This document shows, piece after piece, positions 26,040 to 40,335 of a stretch of DNA of 64,000 bases. The stretch is from assembly GCA_035048485.1 (NCBI GenBank), contig CM068592.1, positions 41,200,045 through 41,264,044 of the forward strand, read 5' to 3'. The notes beneath the pieces are model-generated. The model was not told the origin of the DNA. It did not search any database and saw only the letters and a program-made list of their open reading frames with translations. The first letter of the stretch is position 1. Each line of letters opens with the position of its first letter. The DNA is from Pteria penguin. Lineage: Eukaryota > Mollusca > Bivalvia > Pterioida > Pteriidae. A program made the translations under genes and the position numbers.

Positions 26040-26225
26040 ATTCCTCGACTTGAAAAGTTGTTGCAGGACATTTGCGACGGGTGCTGCAAGCAAACTGGGG
26101 ACGCTTACTCCTCCTGGGCACCTGGTCTCACCTCATTTTAAAAGGGGTTTGCATATATCTGTACACGACATTGTCCTTTTGTTTCATTGACTACAAGATA
26201 TGGCTGTCCCTTCGGTACTTCTTCG
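26040..26225 (+). mobile_element. Motif A tail after a degraded A RT
   Basis: TTGCGACGGGTGCTGCAAGC, GGGGACGCTTACTCCTCCTG, GGCACCTGGTCTCACCTC and a final CCCTTCGGTACTTCTTCG, the last like the A2 terminus. The open frame over 26072-26497 is treated as accidental. Confidence 0.65.
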
Positions 26226-27344
26226 TAGTTTACTTTGGCCACTTATGCACCATCCAATCTATCTTCTTTTACTTTTGCTCATGTTTTAGTATTTCGATTG
26301 TATGGATACTTTACAGAGCAGAGGTATATTGTAAAATTAGTAATAGGGAATATTCATGTATTTACAGGTTACATATCTTAATTAGTGAACTTAACCGACA
26401 AAATAGTGCGGTTTTAACTGCCAGTAGGAGCTATCGTCCACTAGGCCTGATACTCTTAACATTACAGAAGTCACAAAACTTTCAACTGCACCACTAAAAT
26501 GCATGATCTTGGTAAAAACAAAAAAAGGGGAAGGGGGGGGGGGGCTAAGCTGACTATACCTAAATGTTCATTGTGAAACATTCTGTAATCGATGAACCTA
26601 AAGTTACACCAAATAAAATTCAATATACGTCATAAGACATGTAATGGGTAAGACAAACCTTATCGACATCGTCAATTCTAATTTCAAACCAAATGTATTG
26701 TAGTCTATATATACGTGTTTCATGTAAAATTAATCTCTTATCAACGATTCTTGTGTTAAACCAAGTAAAATCCAATAAGCGGTTGCAGTAACAAATTTTA
26801 AATCAAAGGCTAGAGAACCACCTTGTGCAATGCTCACTAATGAGGCTTTCCTACTCGTAATATTTTCTATATTATTTATGTATATGCGTTGGGGATACAA
26901 CATACTATTTAATAAATTATACAAGAAATATGTCTTTAATTAATCTAAAAAACAATTACGATCTAGGCGGACAGTTTACGTATAAAATTTCACTATATGC
27001 GAAATGTACAAAGCAAGACACATTTTTGACAATGGAACTTATGGTCTGAGAAATTTTAATGAATGACTTAAATAAAAAAACAATATTTTTTTTTATAATG
27101 CAAGAGCATTATATTACAAGCATATTGCCATCATAGTAAATACAGTATACAAATATATCATATCATGAAGTAGAAGAGGATATCTGAATATCAATGGTAG
27201 ACACTGTCTTTCTACATTTCTAAAGTTTCGAACATTTTCAACTGATTGTGTTATTAGACCAATCTGTGAATCCAAATTTAAGTCGGTTTCGTCAACGCAG
27301 CACATTCGAAAATTTTTGTAATGTCGTATTTCAGTGTATATTCT
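26226..27344. other. Intergenic, nothing recognised
   Basis: A G run (26535-26544) is the only local feature. Frames are short and accidental. Confidence 0.45.
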
Positions 27345-27432
27345 ACTGTTGCTATTTTTCTTTGTACATGTCCTTGGTGATTTTTCTCATACAGCTTTGT
27401 CAGATGTCTTCAGTTTTCTCTCTTAAGTACAT
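27345..27432 (+). mobile_element. B terminus at the edge of the 34-bp array
   Basis: CATGTCCTTGGTGATTTTTC, then GCTTTGTCAGATGTCTTCAG and TTTTCTCTC directly before the array units. Preceding sequence (27270-27345) keeps a trace of CGATATTTTTGTAATGTCG. Confidence 0.6.
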
Positions 27433-27560
27433 TATTCTAGAATACTGGAGTATCTCTGTCAGGCATTGGTCTATCTTTAAGGAATATCTTCCTCAGAGAC
27501 AGCTTCATCCTTAAGGAGTATCTCCGTCAGACACAGATCCATTCTTAGGGAATCTCTCCG
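27433..27560. repeat. Diverged left edge of the 34-bp array
   Basis: Units such as GAGTATCTCTGTCAGGCATT and AGGAGTATCTCCGTCAGACA differ more from each other than those in the centre, as expected where unequal exchange is rare. Confidence 0.6.
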
Positions 27561-28592
27561 TCAGACATTTATCCACTCTAAAATAGTTTCTCCCTCAGAC
27601 ACGGCTCCATCCTTAAATAGTATCTCCCTCAGACACAGCTCCATCCTTAAATAGTATTTCCCTCAGACACATCTCCATCCTTAAATATTATCTCCCTCAG
27701 ACACAGCTCCATCCTTAAAAAGTATCTCCCTCATACACATCTCCATCCTTAAATAGTATCTCCCTCAGACACAGCTGCATCCTTAAATAGTATCTCCCTC
27801 AGACACAGCTCCAGCCTTAAATAGTATCTCCCTCAGACACCGCTCCATCCTTAAATAGTATCTCCCCCAGACACAGCTCCATCCTTAAATAGTATCTCCC
27901 TCAGGCACAGCTCCTTCCTTGAATAGTATCTCCCTCATACACGGCTCCAGCCTTAAATAGTATCTACCTCAGACACAGCTCCATCCTTAAATAGTACCTC
28001 CCTCATACACTGCTCCATCCTTAAATAGTATCTCCCTCAGACACAGCTCCAGCCTTAAATAGTATCTCCCTCAGACACAGCTCCATCCTTAAATAGTATC
28101 TACCTCAGACTCGACTCCATCCTTAAATAGTATCTCCCCCAGACACAGCTCCATCCTTAAATAGTATCTCCCTCAGGCACAGCTCCATCCTTAAATAGTG
28201 TCTCCCTCCGACACAGCTCCATCCTTAAACAGCATCTCCCTCATACACAGCTCCATCCTTAAATAGTATCTCCCTCAGACACAGCTCCATCTTTACATAG
28301 TATCTCCCTCAGGCACAGCTCCATCCTTAAATAGTATCTCCCCAGACACAGCTCTATCCTTAAATAGTATCTCCCCCAGACACAGCTCTGTCCTTAAATA
28401 GTATCTTCCTCAGACACAGCTCCAGCCTTAAATAGTATCTCCCTCAGACACAGCTCCATCCTTAAGGAGTGTCTTCCTTAGACGCAGCTCCATCCTAAAA
28501 GAGTGCCTCCGTATAGCACAATTACAATCTTAAGGAGTATATCCGTCCGACACAGCGCCATAGCTCCATCCTTAGTTTGATTCATCTGCATT
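27440..28592. repeat. 34-bp minisatellite, about 34 units
   Basis: The unit combines AGTATCTCCCTCAGACACAG and CTCCATCCTTAAAT. Units are well conserved in the centre and diverged at both ends. The reverse complement resembles the distal part of the C element. Confidence 0.95.
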
Positions 28593-28654
28593 TACTTTAG
28601 GTCATTTAAATATTAGTTGACTTTTCATATATTAACACTTTGAGTTGCCATAGT

Positions 28655-28910
28655 TTCAGCATTGAGCATCACTAATGAGGCATAACTTGCTAAAATGAGC
28701 ATATGCCTCACTAAATGTATACACCTATATATGTATTAAAGCATTATATTTGCATTTCTTTAGCACCACAAATATTATGTCCTCAATAGTACTAAAATCC
28801 GAGGCCGTATACAGTCTAAAGCAAACTTATTATTAAATGCCCTATTATTACGAGTCAAACATGTTAAGATAACTATCATGTATACTCTCTGGATAAACAC
28901 GCACTATGAA
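28655..28910 (-). mobile_element. C element head beside the 34-bp array
   Basis: TGAGCATCACTAATGAGGCA, TAACTTGCTAAAATGAGCAT and ACACCTATATATGTATTAAA on the plus strand, with CTCTCTGGATAAACACGCAC at about 28884. Diverged. Confidence 0.5.
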
Positions 28911-30344
28911 AAATTGGACTGCACTCATTTTCAAGGTTATGATTGATTAAATCAGTCTCGAAAACCTGATGGCCACCAATCCTTTATTATTATATTGAAA
29001 TATTCCGATGACAGAAAAGATCATTTATATCGCGGTTAGAAATAGTTTGAACCATCCGGTTCTCTAGGTTAATCTTTCTGTGTTTATAGCATTATTATTC
29101 AGTTTTTACTTCTTTATAATCACGAGAAGACAATTATCAGTTTTGGGGAGCAGCAGTATAAGAGGAAATTATTGAAACTACAAACAATTTACGCACTCAT
29201 CCTTCATTTTCAGAAACTAAGTGACGGACATTGACGGTTTCTGTTTCTGTTTATCGTTAGCTTTTCATTCAAACGTTTAAAGGACCCGACGGCGGCATAG
29301 TCTAGACCCTGATTAAGCTTCGTTTCCTGACGGATAGACATAATTAATCTATGAACCTATTACGATGTGGTGTATCCCGCCAAAGGCCCGACATTACCCC
29401 ATCGATTGGTTTAAATTAGAACTCCATTGCACTGTTCCCTATCGAGTGGATCTTAAGCTATTATGAAAAGTTAAGGTCAAATATTGCACAAATAAATAAA
29501 CAATGTCCGACAAGCATCTCAGCCATTTCTGCATACGATATCTCGCAAGAAGGAACGCAAGTGCTAAGTCAGCAGATGGGATCATGTCGGGACATTACCA
29601 TATGCAGCGCATTTGATGTCTACTCATTGCATGTGAGTAATAAATTATGCATAAAATACATATTTTTTTATTCATTTATAATTGATTCTTATTTGTGTAA
29701 CAACTCAGTTCTTCTGTTAACTATAAATTGTAACTTTTAATATTTTATTCTATTCTTATTTTTGTATATTATAACGTTGCTTTACTCATTCATTTTATTC
29801 TTTTTTTATAAAATTATTTTCTAATCCGAATTACGTTGGATAGAATTCGGAGTATTGATTGAAAAAGGACATTAGACTAGTTTTATTCCAAGAACAATAG
29901 ATAAGTTAATTTTCATAATTCCTTTTAAAAATAAATAGTTAAATCACAAAATATTACATTTTGGAGAGATATTGCTACAATTTATTGTATATGGCATCAC
30001 AATAGAGCGGTAACTTGGGTCTAGCCGTGTAATGTGTCACGTAAATCCATTTATCAGTATTATACATCTGTTATATATTACCGTATTTATTCCATGTCAA
30101 GGCGACCGCTTGCCTCCAGCGCCATGACCAGAGTCATTATTGACAGACAGATGTTAAATGTGTCGAACATTTTCCTGATACAGACTCTGCTAATGAATGC
30201 AGTATCCTTATTTTACGTTGAAGCGTAAATGCTCGGTGGAGGCATTGATGATAGTATTGACTTATGTATAAGAATACTGTAGGTCTGATGGTATGTTGTG
30301 TCTTGTTTATTGATATGTTGTGTGTATGTTTATGCTGCTATAAT
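28911..30344. other. Intergenic, nothing recognised
   Basis: AT-rich sequence with no supported gene or repeat. Confidence 0.5.
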
Positions 30345-30412
30345 GTACGTTGCTAGCCAAACAGGAGGCACCAACCCCGTGCATTTAATGTCTCCACAAG
30401 GAGTCTATGAAT
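30345..30412 (+). repeat. Motif A, solo diverged copy
   Basis: ACGTTGCTAGCCAAACAGG, then a poorly conserved second half (GTGCATTTAATGTCTCCAC). Confidence 0.4.
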
Positions 30413-30644
30413 TTTATTTTTACTATGCTACTTTATATTTGATAATGTTTGATTATACATCAAGGTGGTAGGAGGTCTACACTAAGAATCATTTGTCAGG
30501 ATACACATCAGAAATGCTGTTTTGAACTGAACGGATTATGGGTTAATTATGATGTATATCGGTTACAGTGCACAAGGATGGTGTATCATTTTTGTTACTG
30601 TACATCAGCTTTCATGGGGAATAATTCCCTGATGTTGAGGAAAA

Positions 30645-30800
30645 CAAAACAAAAACAAAAAACAAACCAAAAAAATTAAAAAAAAAAACAAACAAACCAA
30701 AAAAAAAAAAAAACAAAAAAAAAACAAAAAAAAAAAAACAAAAAAAAAAAAACCCCCCAAAAAAACAAAACAAAACCAAAACCAACAGCAACAACAACAA
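30645..30800. repeat. A-rich tract with C interruptions
   Basis: A runs broken by single C, with one CCCCCC block and CAACAACAA at the right. The mirrored T-rich tract at 62320-62475 has a similar texture. Confidence 0.9.
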
Positions 30801-30989
30801 CACTAAATATCAATAATACCAGCAAATACGCCGTAGACAATGGAATAGACTTAGATAAATAGGTGAAGTGATAAACGCTGGACATATGACGTGAGTGATC
30901 TTTTTACGATTCTGGAATTGGGCCACTTTTTTTAGGTTGATGATCCATGTAGGGATATAATTGGGCGCAACATAAAACCTAAATCGCTT

Positions 30990-32225
30990 TCCTGCAACAT
31001 TCTATCAACACACTGTAAACCGCTATCACCTTACTGTAAACCTCTATCACCTCACTGTAAACCTTTATCACCTGACTGTAATCCTCTATAACTTTACTAT
31101 AAACCTCTATCACCTCACTGTAAACCTTTATTACCTGACTGTAATCCTCCTCTATAACCTTACTATAAACTTCTATCACCTCACTGTTAATCTTTATCAC
31201 CTTACTGTAAACCTCAATCACCTCAATGTAAACCTCTATAACCTCAGTGTAAATCTATTACCTTACTGTAATCATCTATCACCTCACTGTAAACTCTATC
31301 ACTTCACTGCACACCTCTATCACCTCACTGTAAATCTTCATCACCTTACTGTTAATCTCTATCACCTCACTGTAAACCTTTATCGCCTTACTGTAAACCT
31401 CTATAACCTCACTGTAAACCTCTATCACTTCACTGCACACCTCTATCACCTTACTGTAAATCTTCATCACCTTACTGTTAATCTCTGTCACCTCACTGTA
31501 ATCCTCTATCACCTTACTGTAATCCTCTATCACCTCACTGTAATCCTCTATCACCTTACTGTAAACCTTTATCACCTCATTGTAAATCTTTATCACCTTC
31601 TTGTAAACCTCTATCACTTTACTGTAATTCTTTTTCACCTTACTGTAAACTTCTATCACCTCACCGTAAATTTCTATCACCTCACTGTTAATCTCTGTTA
31701 ACTTATTGTAATTCTCTATCACCTTAATGTAATCCTCTATCACCTTACTGGTAACCTCTATTACCTTGCTGTAAACCCTTATCACCTTACTGTAAATAGT
31801 ATCACCTTATTGTAAACATCTATCGCCTTACTGTAAACCTCTATGACTTTACTGTTATCCTCTATCTCCTCACTGTAATTCTCTATTACCTTATTGTAAT
31901 CCTCTATAACCTTACTGTTAACCTCTATCACCTCACTGCACACCTATATCACCTCAATGTTAGCCTTTATCACCTTTCTGTAATCCTCTATCACCTTACT
32001 GTTAACCTCTATCACCTCACTGCACACCTATATCACCTCAATGTTAGCCTTTATCACCTTTCTGTAATCCTCTATCACCTTACTGTTAACCTCTATCACC
32101 TCACTGCACACCTATATCACCTCAATGTTAGTCTTTACCAGTTTACTACAATCCTCTATCACCTTACTTTTAACCCTTTTATTACCTTAGTGTATACCCC
32201 TATTACCGTAATGTAATTCCCTATC
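30990..32225. repeat. 21-bp minisatellite, about 58 units, with a higher-order block
   Basis: The unit is close to CCTCTATCACCTTACTGTAA plus A, alternating CTCAC and CTTAC forms. At about 31919-32160 an 84-base block of four units (including CACTGCACACCTATATCACC) is repeated almost exactly about three times. Long minus-strand frames rich in EVYSKVI are artefacts. Confidence 0.95.
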
Positions 32226-34159
32226 ATTTCAAAGAATTCAGAAAACCATTCAAGCAATGCTATTGATCCCCAAATATGTAAAATACATAAAGAACTGCAG
32301 CTAATTCTTTCTGACAGTAACAAATACCAACGTAAATACTATTGACACCTGACAATCGGGGGCGAGACAATATGTCCGGTTGGTATAAGCGATATTTCCG
32401 GTCTGGACTATGTTTGACACTACGTGTTATTAGTAATAATTTCCCACTGGTCAACTGGCGGACTACATGAGCTTGCTCGCTTGTTATACAATAGATACAT
32501 GATTTAGTGTTTCCTATCACGTTTTTGAAATTTTTATGTTTATGTTTATACACTATTTTTCTGTGATACAGAGTAAGTTACTCTCTTACTTCATGATTTA
32601 CCAATGTTGCTGTACGAGTACGATATCATATGAGGGATAAGTTTAATGTAAATATACCTTTAGCAAAGATAGCGCTGTTATTTGGTACGTTCAATGAATT
32701 TCTTTTTCATTTCCGTTGACTGCTAATCTTATATTGTTCAATGGTACGGTAATGGTTCTAACCGAGGCAGTAAGAAATATTTACGATGACATTTGAGGAC
32801 TCTGGGCTTCATTGTCTCACCTGTAGGAAAACCTCTGACCAAAAAAAATGGAATCGGCGTTACTTGATTAAAGGTACCTAGGAGACATCCATAGAACATT
32901 ACAAACGCTAGTTTAAGAGTTGTCTCGCTTTCCATGATGAAAAGTTTCTCCAGTTTCACTGTTGAATTAACATTATCGACAATGGTTATTTATGTTTATA
33001 ATACTTTGGTTTTAACAATAGCGTGTATTTGATACTCAAGAAGTACATTCTGAATGTGTTAATGTAATGTTGCACAAAGGGAATGAAAATTCAATGCAAC
33101 CAGAAGTCTTACAATCGCTACAAAACTGGAAATAATAAGGAAGCAGTATCATTTCGTTACAAACATGTAATTTGATTTCAAATTTAGTAATGGAAAATGC
33201 AAGAAGAACTGGTGTCAGTTGTACGCTCTGTATGTGTTAGTGTTAATGTTTTTGGTAACATATTTTATTGATTACTTTCATTTTTTGTCGTTTTTACCAC
33301 AAATAATTGCGAACTGTATTAGCTCAAATATCTCATGGCATTACGGCGTTCTTTCAGGAACCATGATAGTCTGTATCTCTACTTCTTGTATTATGAATGT
33401 TTCCGATTGACTACTTTTCAGTTACTTAGCACTTCACATTACAAATTATTGAATCGAACTTTATATGTTATGAAAATAAGCGTATAATCGTGAGTTTTCA
33501 ATTTAAGTTAGAAATGGATAATTATTTCATTTTTGAAATGTCCATTATGTACATACTTAATTAGACCGGAAACAGTCATTTTAAAGCTAATCGTCAATAC
33601 ATCAACGGAAATGCCGGCAGATTCTTCGTGGGAGATAATTTCCAGAATTACTATATGAAGAACATTTACTATTCTACTGCAAACAAAAGGAGCAAGTCTA
33701 TGTGGAAGTCATTTCCTCTTTCGAAATGTCTCCTGTCACTGGCATCTGGATCTGTTGACATAATACTTCTTCTAGGACGTGCTGTTTCTGTTTGCCAAAG
33801 CCTCTCCTGACATATTTCATTATGACGTGGGAGGAAGATCACTGCTTGGAATTGATTATAGAATTTATGAATGGAGAAGCTCATTAAATAAGGAATCGTT
33901 AAAACGTAGTTCAATATAACTCAATGAACACTATTCATGCTTCAGTTGCGTGGAGTATTCTTGAATGGGGGATTTGTAATTTGATATTCCCCTAAGAGTT
34001 ACTTCTGCTCAAGTTCTCATCATAAAACTAGCACACCGGCTTTATGTAAGTCATCCCTTAATAACAGGTATTCCAGCCTTAATAAAACTTGTAATTGAAT
34101 TTCCTGATATAGTTCACTCCTTCGTATTTCTTCATTTTGAGTTGGTAACCTCCTGCTTC
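32226..34159. other. Intergenic, nothing recognised
   Basis: Several 60-100 codon frames on both strands, none with a recognisable motif, repeat copy or splice context. Confidence 0.45.
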
Positions 34160-34230
34160 CATGTCGCGATATAACTGAAATATTGTTGAAAGCGACGTAA
34201 AACACCAATCAACCAACCAAATCTTCATTT
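34160..34230 (+). mobile_element. SINE-like 3' end
   Basis: CGCGATATAACTGAAATATT, then GTTGAAAGCGACGTAAAACA and CCAATCAACCAACCAA. The terminal part resembles the SINE tail at 9.8 kb but the body differs, so it may be a second family. Confidence 0.5.
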
Positions 34231-34359
34231 TGACTTTACATATACACATACATAAGGTAAATTTATAAACCAATCGATATGCAAGAGAAAGTAAAATACA
34301 CAAGTAACTGGTGTCACATGACTGTGGCAATAACAACAATGTACCATAGTGGACTTTTA

Positions 34360-34435
34360 CGGACCCCTGAAATTGAGAGGTGAGACCAGGTGCCCGGGAG
34401 GTGTGAACATCTCCTGTTTGGTTAGCCTCAACTGC
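34360..34435 (-). repeat. Motif A, solo copy
   Basis: The plus strand shows GGACCCCTGAAATTGAGAGG, TGAGACCAGGTGCCCGGGAG and CATCTCCTGTTTGGTTAGCC. A SINE-like 3' end lies 130 bases to the left. Confidence 0.65.
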
Positions 34436-34527
34436 AATATATTTTTTATTCAATTTATTCATATCAAATTAATATGAGAAGTAAACTGGGGTTAAAATCC
34501 AAAATCAGGTCATATATAGACACAAGG

Positions 34528-34547
34528 ACACACCTACACACACACCT

Positions 34548-34608
<61 letters not shown>
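34528..34608. repeat. AC then AG microsatellite
   Basis: Interrupted ACACAC (34528-34560), then about 24 GA units. Confidence 0.9.
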
Positions 34609-35928
<1,320 letters not shown>

Positions 35929-36030
35929 TATGTATGAATGAATGAATGTATGTATGTATGTATGTATGTATGTATGTATGTATGTATGTATGTATGTATG
36001 TATGTATGTATGTATGTATGTATGTATACG

Positions 36031-36062
<32 letters not shown>

Positions 36063-36093
36063 TGTATGTATGTATGTATGTATGTATGCATGC

Positions 36094-36126
<33 letters not shown>

Positions 36127-36184
36127 TGTATGTATGTATGTATGTATGTATGTATGTATGTATGTATGTATGTATGTATGTGTG
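35929..36184. repeat. TATG tetranucleotide array
   Basis: About 60 GTAT units with two short breaks (TACGTATA near 36027, CATGCATATA near 36090). All frames are open and give Met-Tyr-Val-Cys repeats; not coding. Confidence 0.95.
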
Positions 36185-36339
36185 TAATTATTTATTTATT
36201 GTTATTCCTTAAATTTCATGATAAGTGTTTTCAACTTGTAATGCTGTCATGCTGAGATACTACACCATGTTAGTCTTATTTTATCACAATATCATTTCTT
36301 GGTTAGCCCTTATGTTTTAAAAATTCACATTCATCATAT

Positions 36340-37718
36340 GTGCGGATAGTTCACGTGGATCACGTGTTCGGATAGTCTGTCAATACAGTAGATAACGTGT
36401 GCGGGTAGTCAGTCATTACAGTAGATAACGTCTGCGGATAGTCAGTGAAAACAGTAGATAACGTGTGCGGATAGTCAGTCAATAAGTAGATAACGTGTGC
36501 GGATAGTCAGTCAATACAGTAGATCACGTTTGCGGATAGTCAGTCAATACAGTAGATAACGTGTGCGGGTAGTCAGTCAATACATTAGATAACGTGTGCG
36601 GATAGTCAGTCAATACGGTAGATCACGTGTACGGAAAATCAGTCAATACGGTAGATAACCTGTACAGGAAGTCAGTCATTACAGTAGATAACGTGTGCGG
36701 ATAGTCAGTCAATACAGTAGATCACGTGTGTGGGTAGTCAGTCAATACTGTAGATCATGTGTGCGGGTAGTATGTCAATACATTAGATAACGTGTGCGGG
36801 TAGTCAATCAATACAGTAGACAACGTGTGCAAGTAGTCAATCAATACAGTAGATCAATTGTGCGGGTAGTCATTCATTACAGTAGATAACATGTACGGAT
36901 AGTCAGTCAATACATTAGATAATGTGTGCGGATAGTCAATCAATACAGTAGATAACGTGCACGGGTAGTCAGTCGATACAGTAGATAACATGTACGGGTA
37001 GTCAGTCAATACATTAGATAACGTGTGCGGGTAGTCAGTGAAAACAGTAAATAACGTGTGCGGATATTCAGTCAATACAGTAGATTACGTGTGCGAATAG
37101 TCAGTCAATACAGTAGTTAACGTGTGCAGACAGTCAGTCAATACATTTGATAACGTGTGCGGGTAGTCAGTCAATACAGTAGATCACGTGTGCGGATATT
37201 CAGTCAATACAGTAGATCACGTGTGCGGGTAGTCAGTCAATACAGTAGATAACGTGTGCGGATAGTCAGTGAAAACAGTAGATAACGTGTGCGGATAGTC
37301 AGTCAATACAGTGGATAACGTGTGCGGATAGTCAGTCAATACAGTAGATAACGTGTGCGGATAGTCAGTCAATACAGTAGATCACGCGTGTGGGTAATCA
37401 GTCAATACAGTGGATAACATGTGCGGATAGTCAGTCAATACAGTAGATAACATGTACGGGTAGTCAGTCAATACAGTAGATAACATGTGCGGATAGTCAG
37501 TCAATACAGTAGATAACGTGTGCGGATAGTCAGTCAATACAGTAGATAAAATGTACGGGTAGTCAGTCAATACAGTAGATAACATGTGCGGATAGTCAGT
37601 CAATACAGTAGATAACGTGTGCGGATAGTCAGTCAATACAGTAGATAACATGTGCGGATAGTCAGTCAATACAGTTGATAACGTGTACGGGTAGTCAGTC
37701 GATACAGTAGATAAGGGG
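36340..37718. repeat. 33-bp minisatellite, about 41 units
   Basis: The unit combines GTGTGCGGATAGTCAGTCAA and TACAGTAGATAAC. Variants GATCACG, GTGAAAACAG and GTACGGG recur in patches, which suggests block amplification. The 33-base period gives 11-residue repeats (TDYPHTLSTVL) on the minus strand; no start, signal or flanking exon supports a protein. Confidence 0.95.
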
Positions 37719-38071
37719 AATATATATATATCGGCAAATGGAATCTGCGGAAAGCTGACGCAACGTATGAATTTTCGTATTTTATTTTTTATATTTTGAC
37801 AGTAACCTTCTATTTAGTAGAATACTACTATGTATGACGTAATGATGTGCCCTACAAGTACTTGCATGTCGGATGAGCTGATAGACATAAGCAATATCTT
37901 CAGTGGATATGAATCAGCATTCCTTTATCCCATATTAAACAGTCGATATACAGCATTTGCTTGCCAATACATATTTTCCTTTCTTTGATAGTTGTGGATA
38001 TTAGGTCATTAGTCATAATGGCCATTATGTACCATTTATATCATGAAAACTACTAGTTAAACGCGATTATC

Positions 38072-38132
38072 ATTGGTCGACAGGGGATGCCTTATCTTTA
38101 ACGGTCACTGATCCCGTTTCTCTATTTTTTAT
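38072..38132 (+). repeat. Motif A, weak copy
   Basis: GGTCGACAGGGGATGCCTTA, then CACTGATCCCGTTTCTC. Matches the diverged 12.3-kb form better than the A2 form. Confidence 0.35.
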
Positions 38133-38880
38133 GTTTATTAGATAACGATTATGATTTTATCAGAAAACGACAATGTTTATTTGATAACGATAATGTTTTT
38201 ATTAGATAACCATCATGTTTATTGGATAACAATCATGTTTATTACAGTCATGTATATCTCCATGGTGACTTCTGCCACATAATTAAGCCAGTAACTCCTG
38301 TTTTTTCATAGATAGCGATTATGTTTAATTAGATAACGGTCATGTTTAAAAGTTAACGATCATGTTAATTAGAAAACGACTATGTTTATAAAATAATAGT
38401 CATGTTTATAAGATGACGATCATGTTTATTACATGACGATAATGTTTATTAGAGAGCGATCATGTTTTATTAGATAACGATCATGTTTATAAGAGACCGA
38501 TCATGTTTATTACATAACGATCATGTTTATTACATAACGATCATGTTTATCGGATAATGATCATGTTTATTAGATAACGATCATGTTTATCGGATAATGA
38601 TCATGTTTATTAGATAACGATCATGCTTATTAGGTAGCGATCATGTTTATAAGATAACGATCATGTTTATTGGGTAGCGATCATGTTTTTAGATAACGAT
38701 AATGTTTATCAGATAACGTTTATGCTTATTTGTGTCATATAGCTTTGTCAGATGTCTTCTATTTTCTCTTTTAGTAAAGAGAGATCAGGTTTATCAGATA
38801 ACGTTTTCATTGGATAATGATCATGGTTTTAATAGATAACGATCATGTTTTGCATTAGATAACAATCATAATTATACTTT
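38120..38880. repeat. 20-bp minisatellite interrupted by B termini
   Basis: The unit is near ATAACGATCATGTTTATTAG, about 30 units. B termini interrupt it at about 38235-38308 (variant form, plus) and 38728-38782 (standard form, plus). Confidence 0.9.
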
Positions 38881-38919
38881 TGTTACCATGTATTTTCCTA
38901 TAATGATAATCAAGAAAAA

Positions 38920-39112
38920 GAAAAAAGAGGAGTTACCGGCTCAGTTATGTGGCAGAAGTCACCATGGAGCTATACAATACATGAATATAAATAATATAAT
39001 AGAACATTTAACACATTACAAAAATATTTGATTGTAGTGCAATTACGATACCGACTTAGGACGGTCATTTGACAAAAGCCAAACAAATGGTGTGGTTAAC
39101 CGGTTTACGGGA
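38920..39112 (-). mobile_element. B element 3' end, variant terminus
   Basis: GAGGAGTTACCGGCTCAGTT, GTGGCAGAAGTCACCATGG, CCGACTTAGGACGGTCATTT and GTGGTTAACCGGTTTACGGG. Very similar to the 17.6-kb copy. It marks the right edge of the 20-bp array region. Confidence 0.7.
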
Positions 39113-39380
39113 GTTCATTATTAAGTGAAAGATGCTTTAACGGTTATGATGGTTACAGATTCTCCAGATAAATGCTCATGTGAAGTGAAAGATAATTTCA
39201 GATGATATTGGCGTTATAGTAGTAATAGTACTAATTATAGTAGTACTTGTTCAGTGATCTGATACATTTCGGGTTATTTCGTACGCAGATCGGTTATCTT
39301 GTTGCATAACGTGGAACATATATCCTCAATCGGTATTACCTTTTTAGGCAATTTTCAATACTCTTCAATAGAATGTTTAA

Positions 39381-39531
<151 letters not shown>

Positions 39532-40271
39532 ATTTGTTTATCTTAAAAATTTAAAGTTAAAACGTTGATGTCGATCTGGTACAATAACACTTGATGTAGA
39601 TCACTGTATAGTTTTATGTTTACTACCACATTGTGTTATCATTTAATGTACTTCCTCGAAAGAGTCATGCAACACTATAATTATCCTTGGACATAAAGAT
39701 GCATTGACCTACTTAATATAGATATGTTACTTAAGATTATGAAAATTTAGAATTTTGAAATAACACGGAAGTTTAATTTAGATTTAGGTCATTTACAAAT
39801 TTATGGTGTGTATTAGTACGTTTTATATGATTAAGTAAAAGTTCAATATAATATGACAAAATAACAATCTTAGTGTAATTATTACGTCATTATGCGCATG
39901 CTCAAAATTTCCTTATAAAGCAGAGTCACTATATAATGAAAAAAATTAAAGTAATTGAAATAAATTTCATATCGAGCACAACAACATTCCAAACTTTGAA
40001 ATTTTCATATTACATCATATTGAAACTTCTGTTGATAATATAAAGGTAAGTGTGATTTATAGTTCTTGATAGCTGATAACATACTAAACAATATGTAACG
40101 AGAAAGGCTGAGCAAGCTACTTCTTTAGGATAGAAATATAAAGCAATGTTTAAACCACTCGTATCTATTATATTTATTTATCATAAATGTGTATTCAAAT
40201 TGTCCACGTTTTCAGTTGTCATTGGGTTAACGTGTGTGGAACACCATTGTACAAAGACAGACATTCATTAG

Positions 40272-40335
40272 ACTGGAAATGGGATACCAGGTGTCAGTGT
40301 TAGTGTCTCCTCCTTCACTAACCGCCCCCGTCTTG
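40272..40335 (-). repeat. Motif A, weak copy
   Basis: GGGATACCAGGTGTCAGTGT, then TAGTGTCTCCTCCTTCACTA. A further half copy in plus orientation is at 40503-40545 (CGGCACCTGGTCTCACTTC). Confidence 0.4.

Noticed and set aside
26072..26497. 141-codon plus-strand frame with hydrophobic segments
   Set aside because: Its first part is motif A of a degraded family A tail; hydrophobicity follows from AT-rich sequence.
31279..31785. 168-codon frame rich in EVYSKVI
   Set aside because: Produced by the 21-bp repeat; the period keeps it open.
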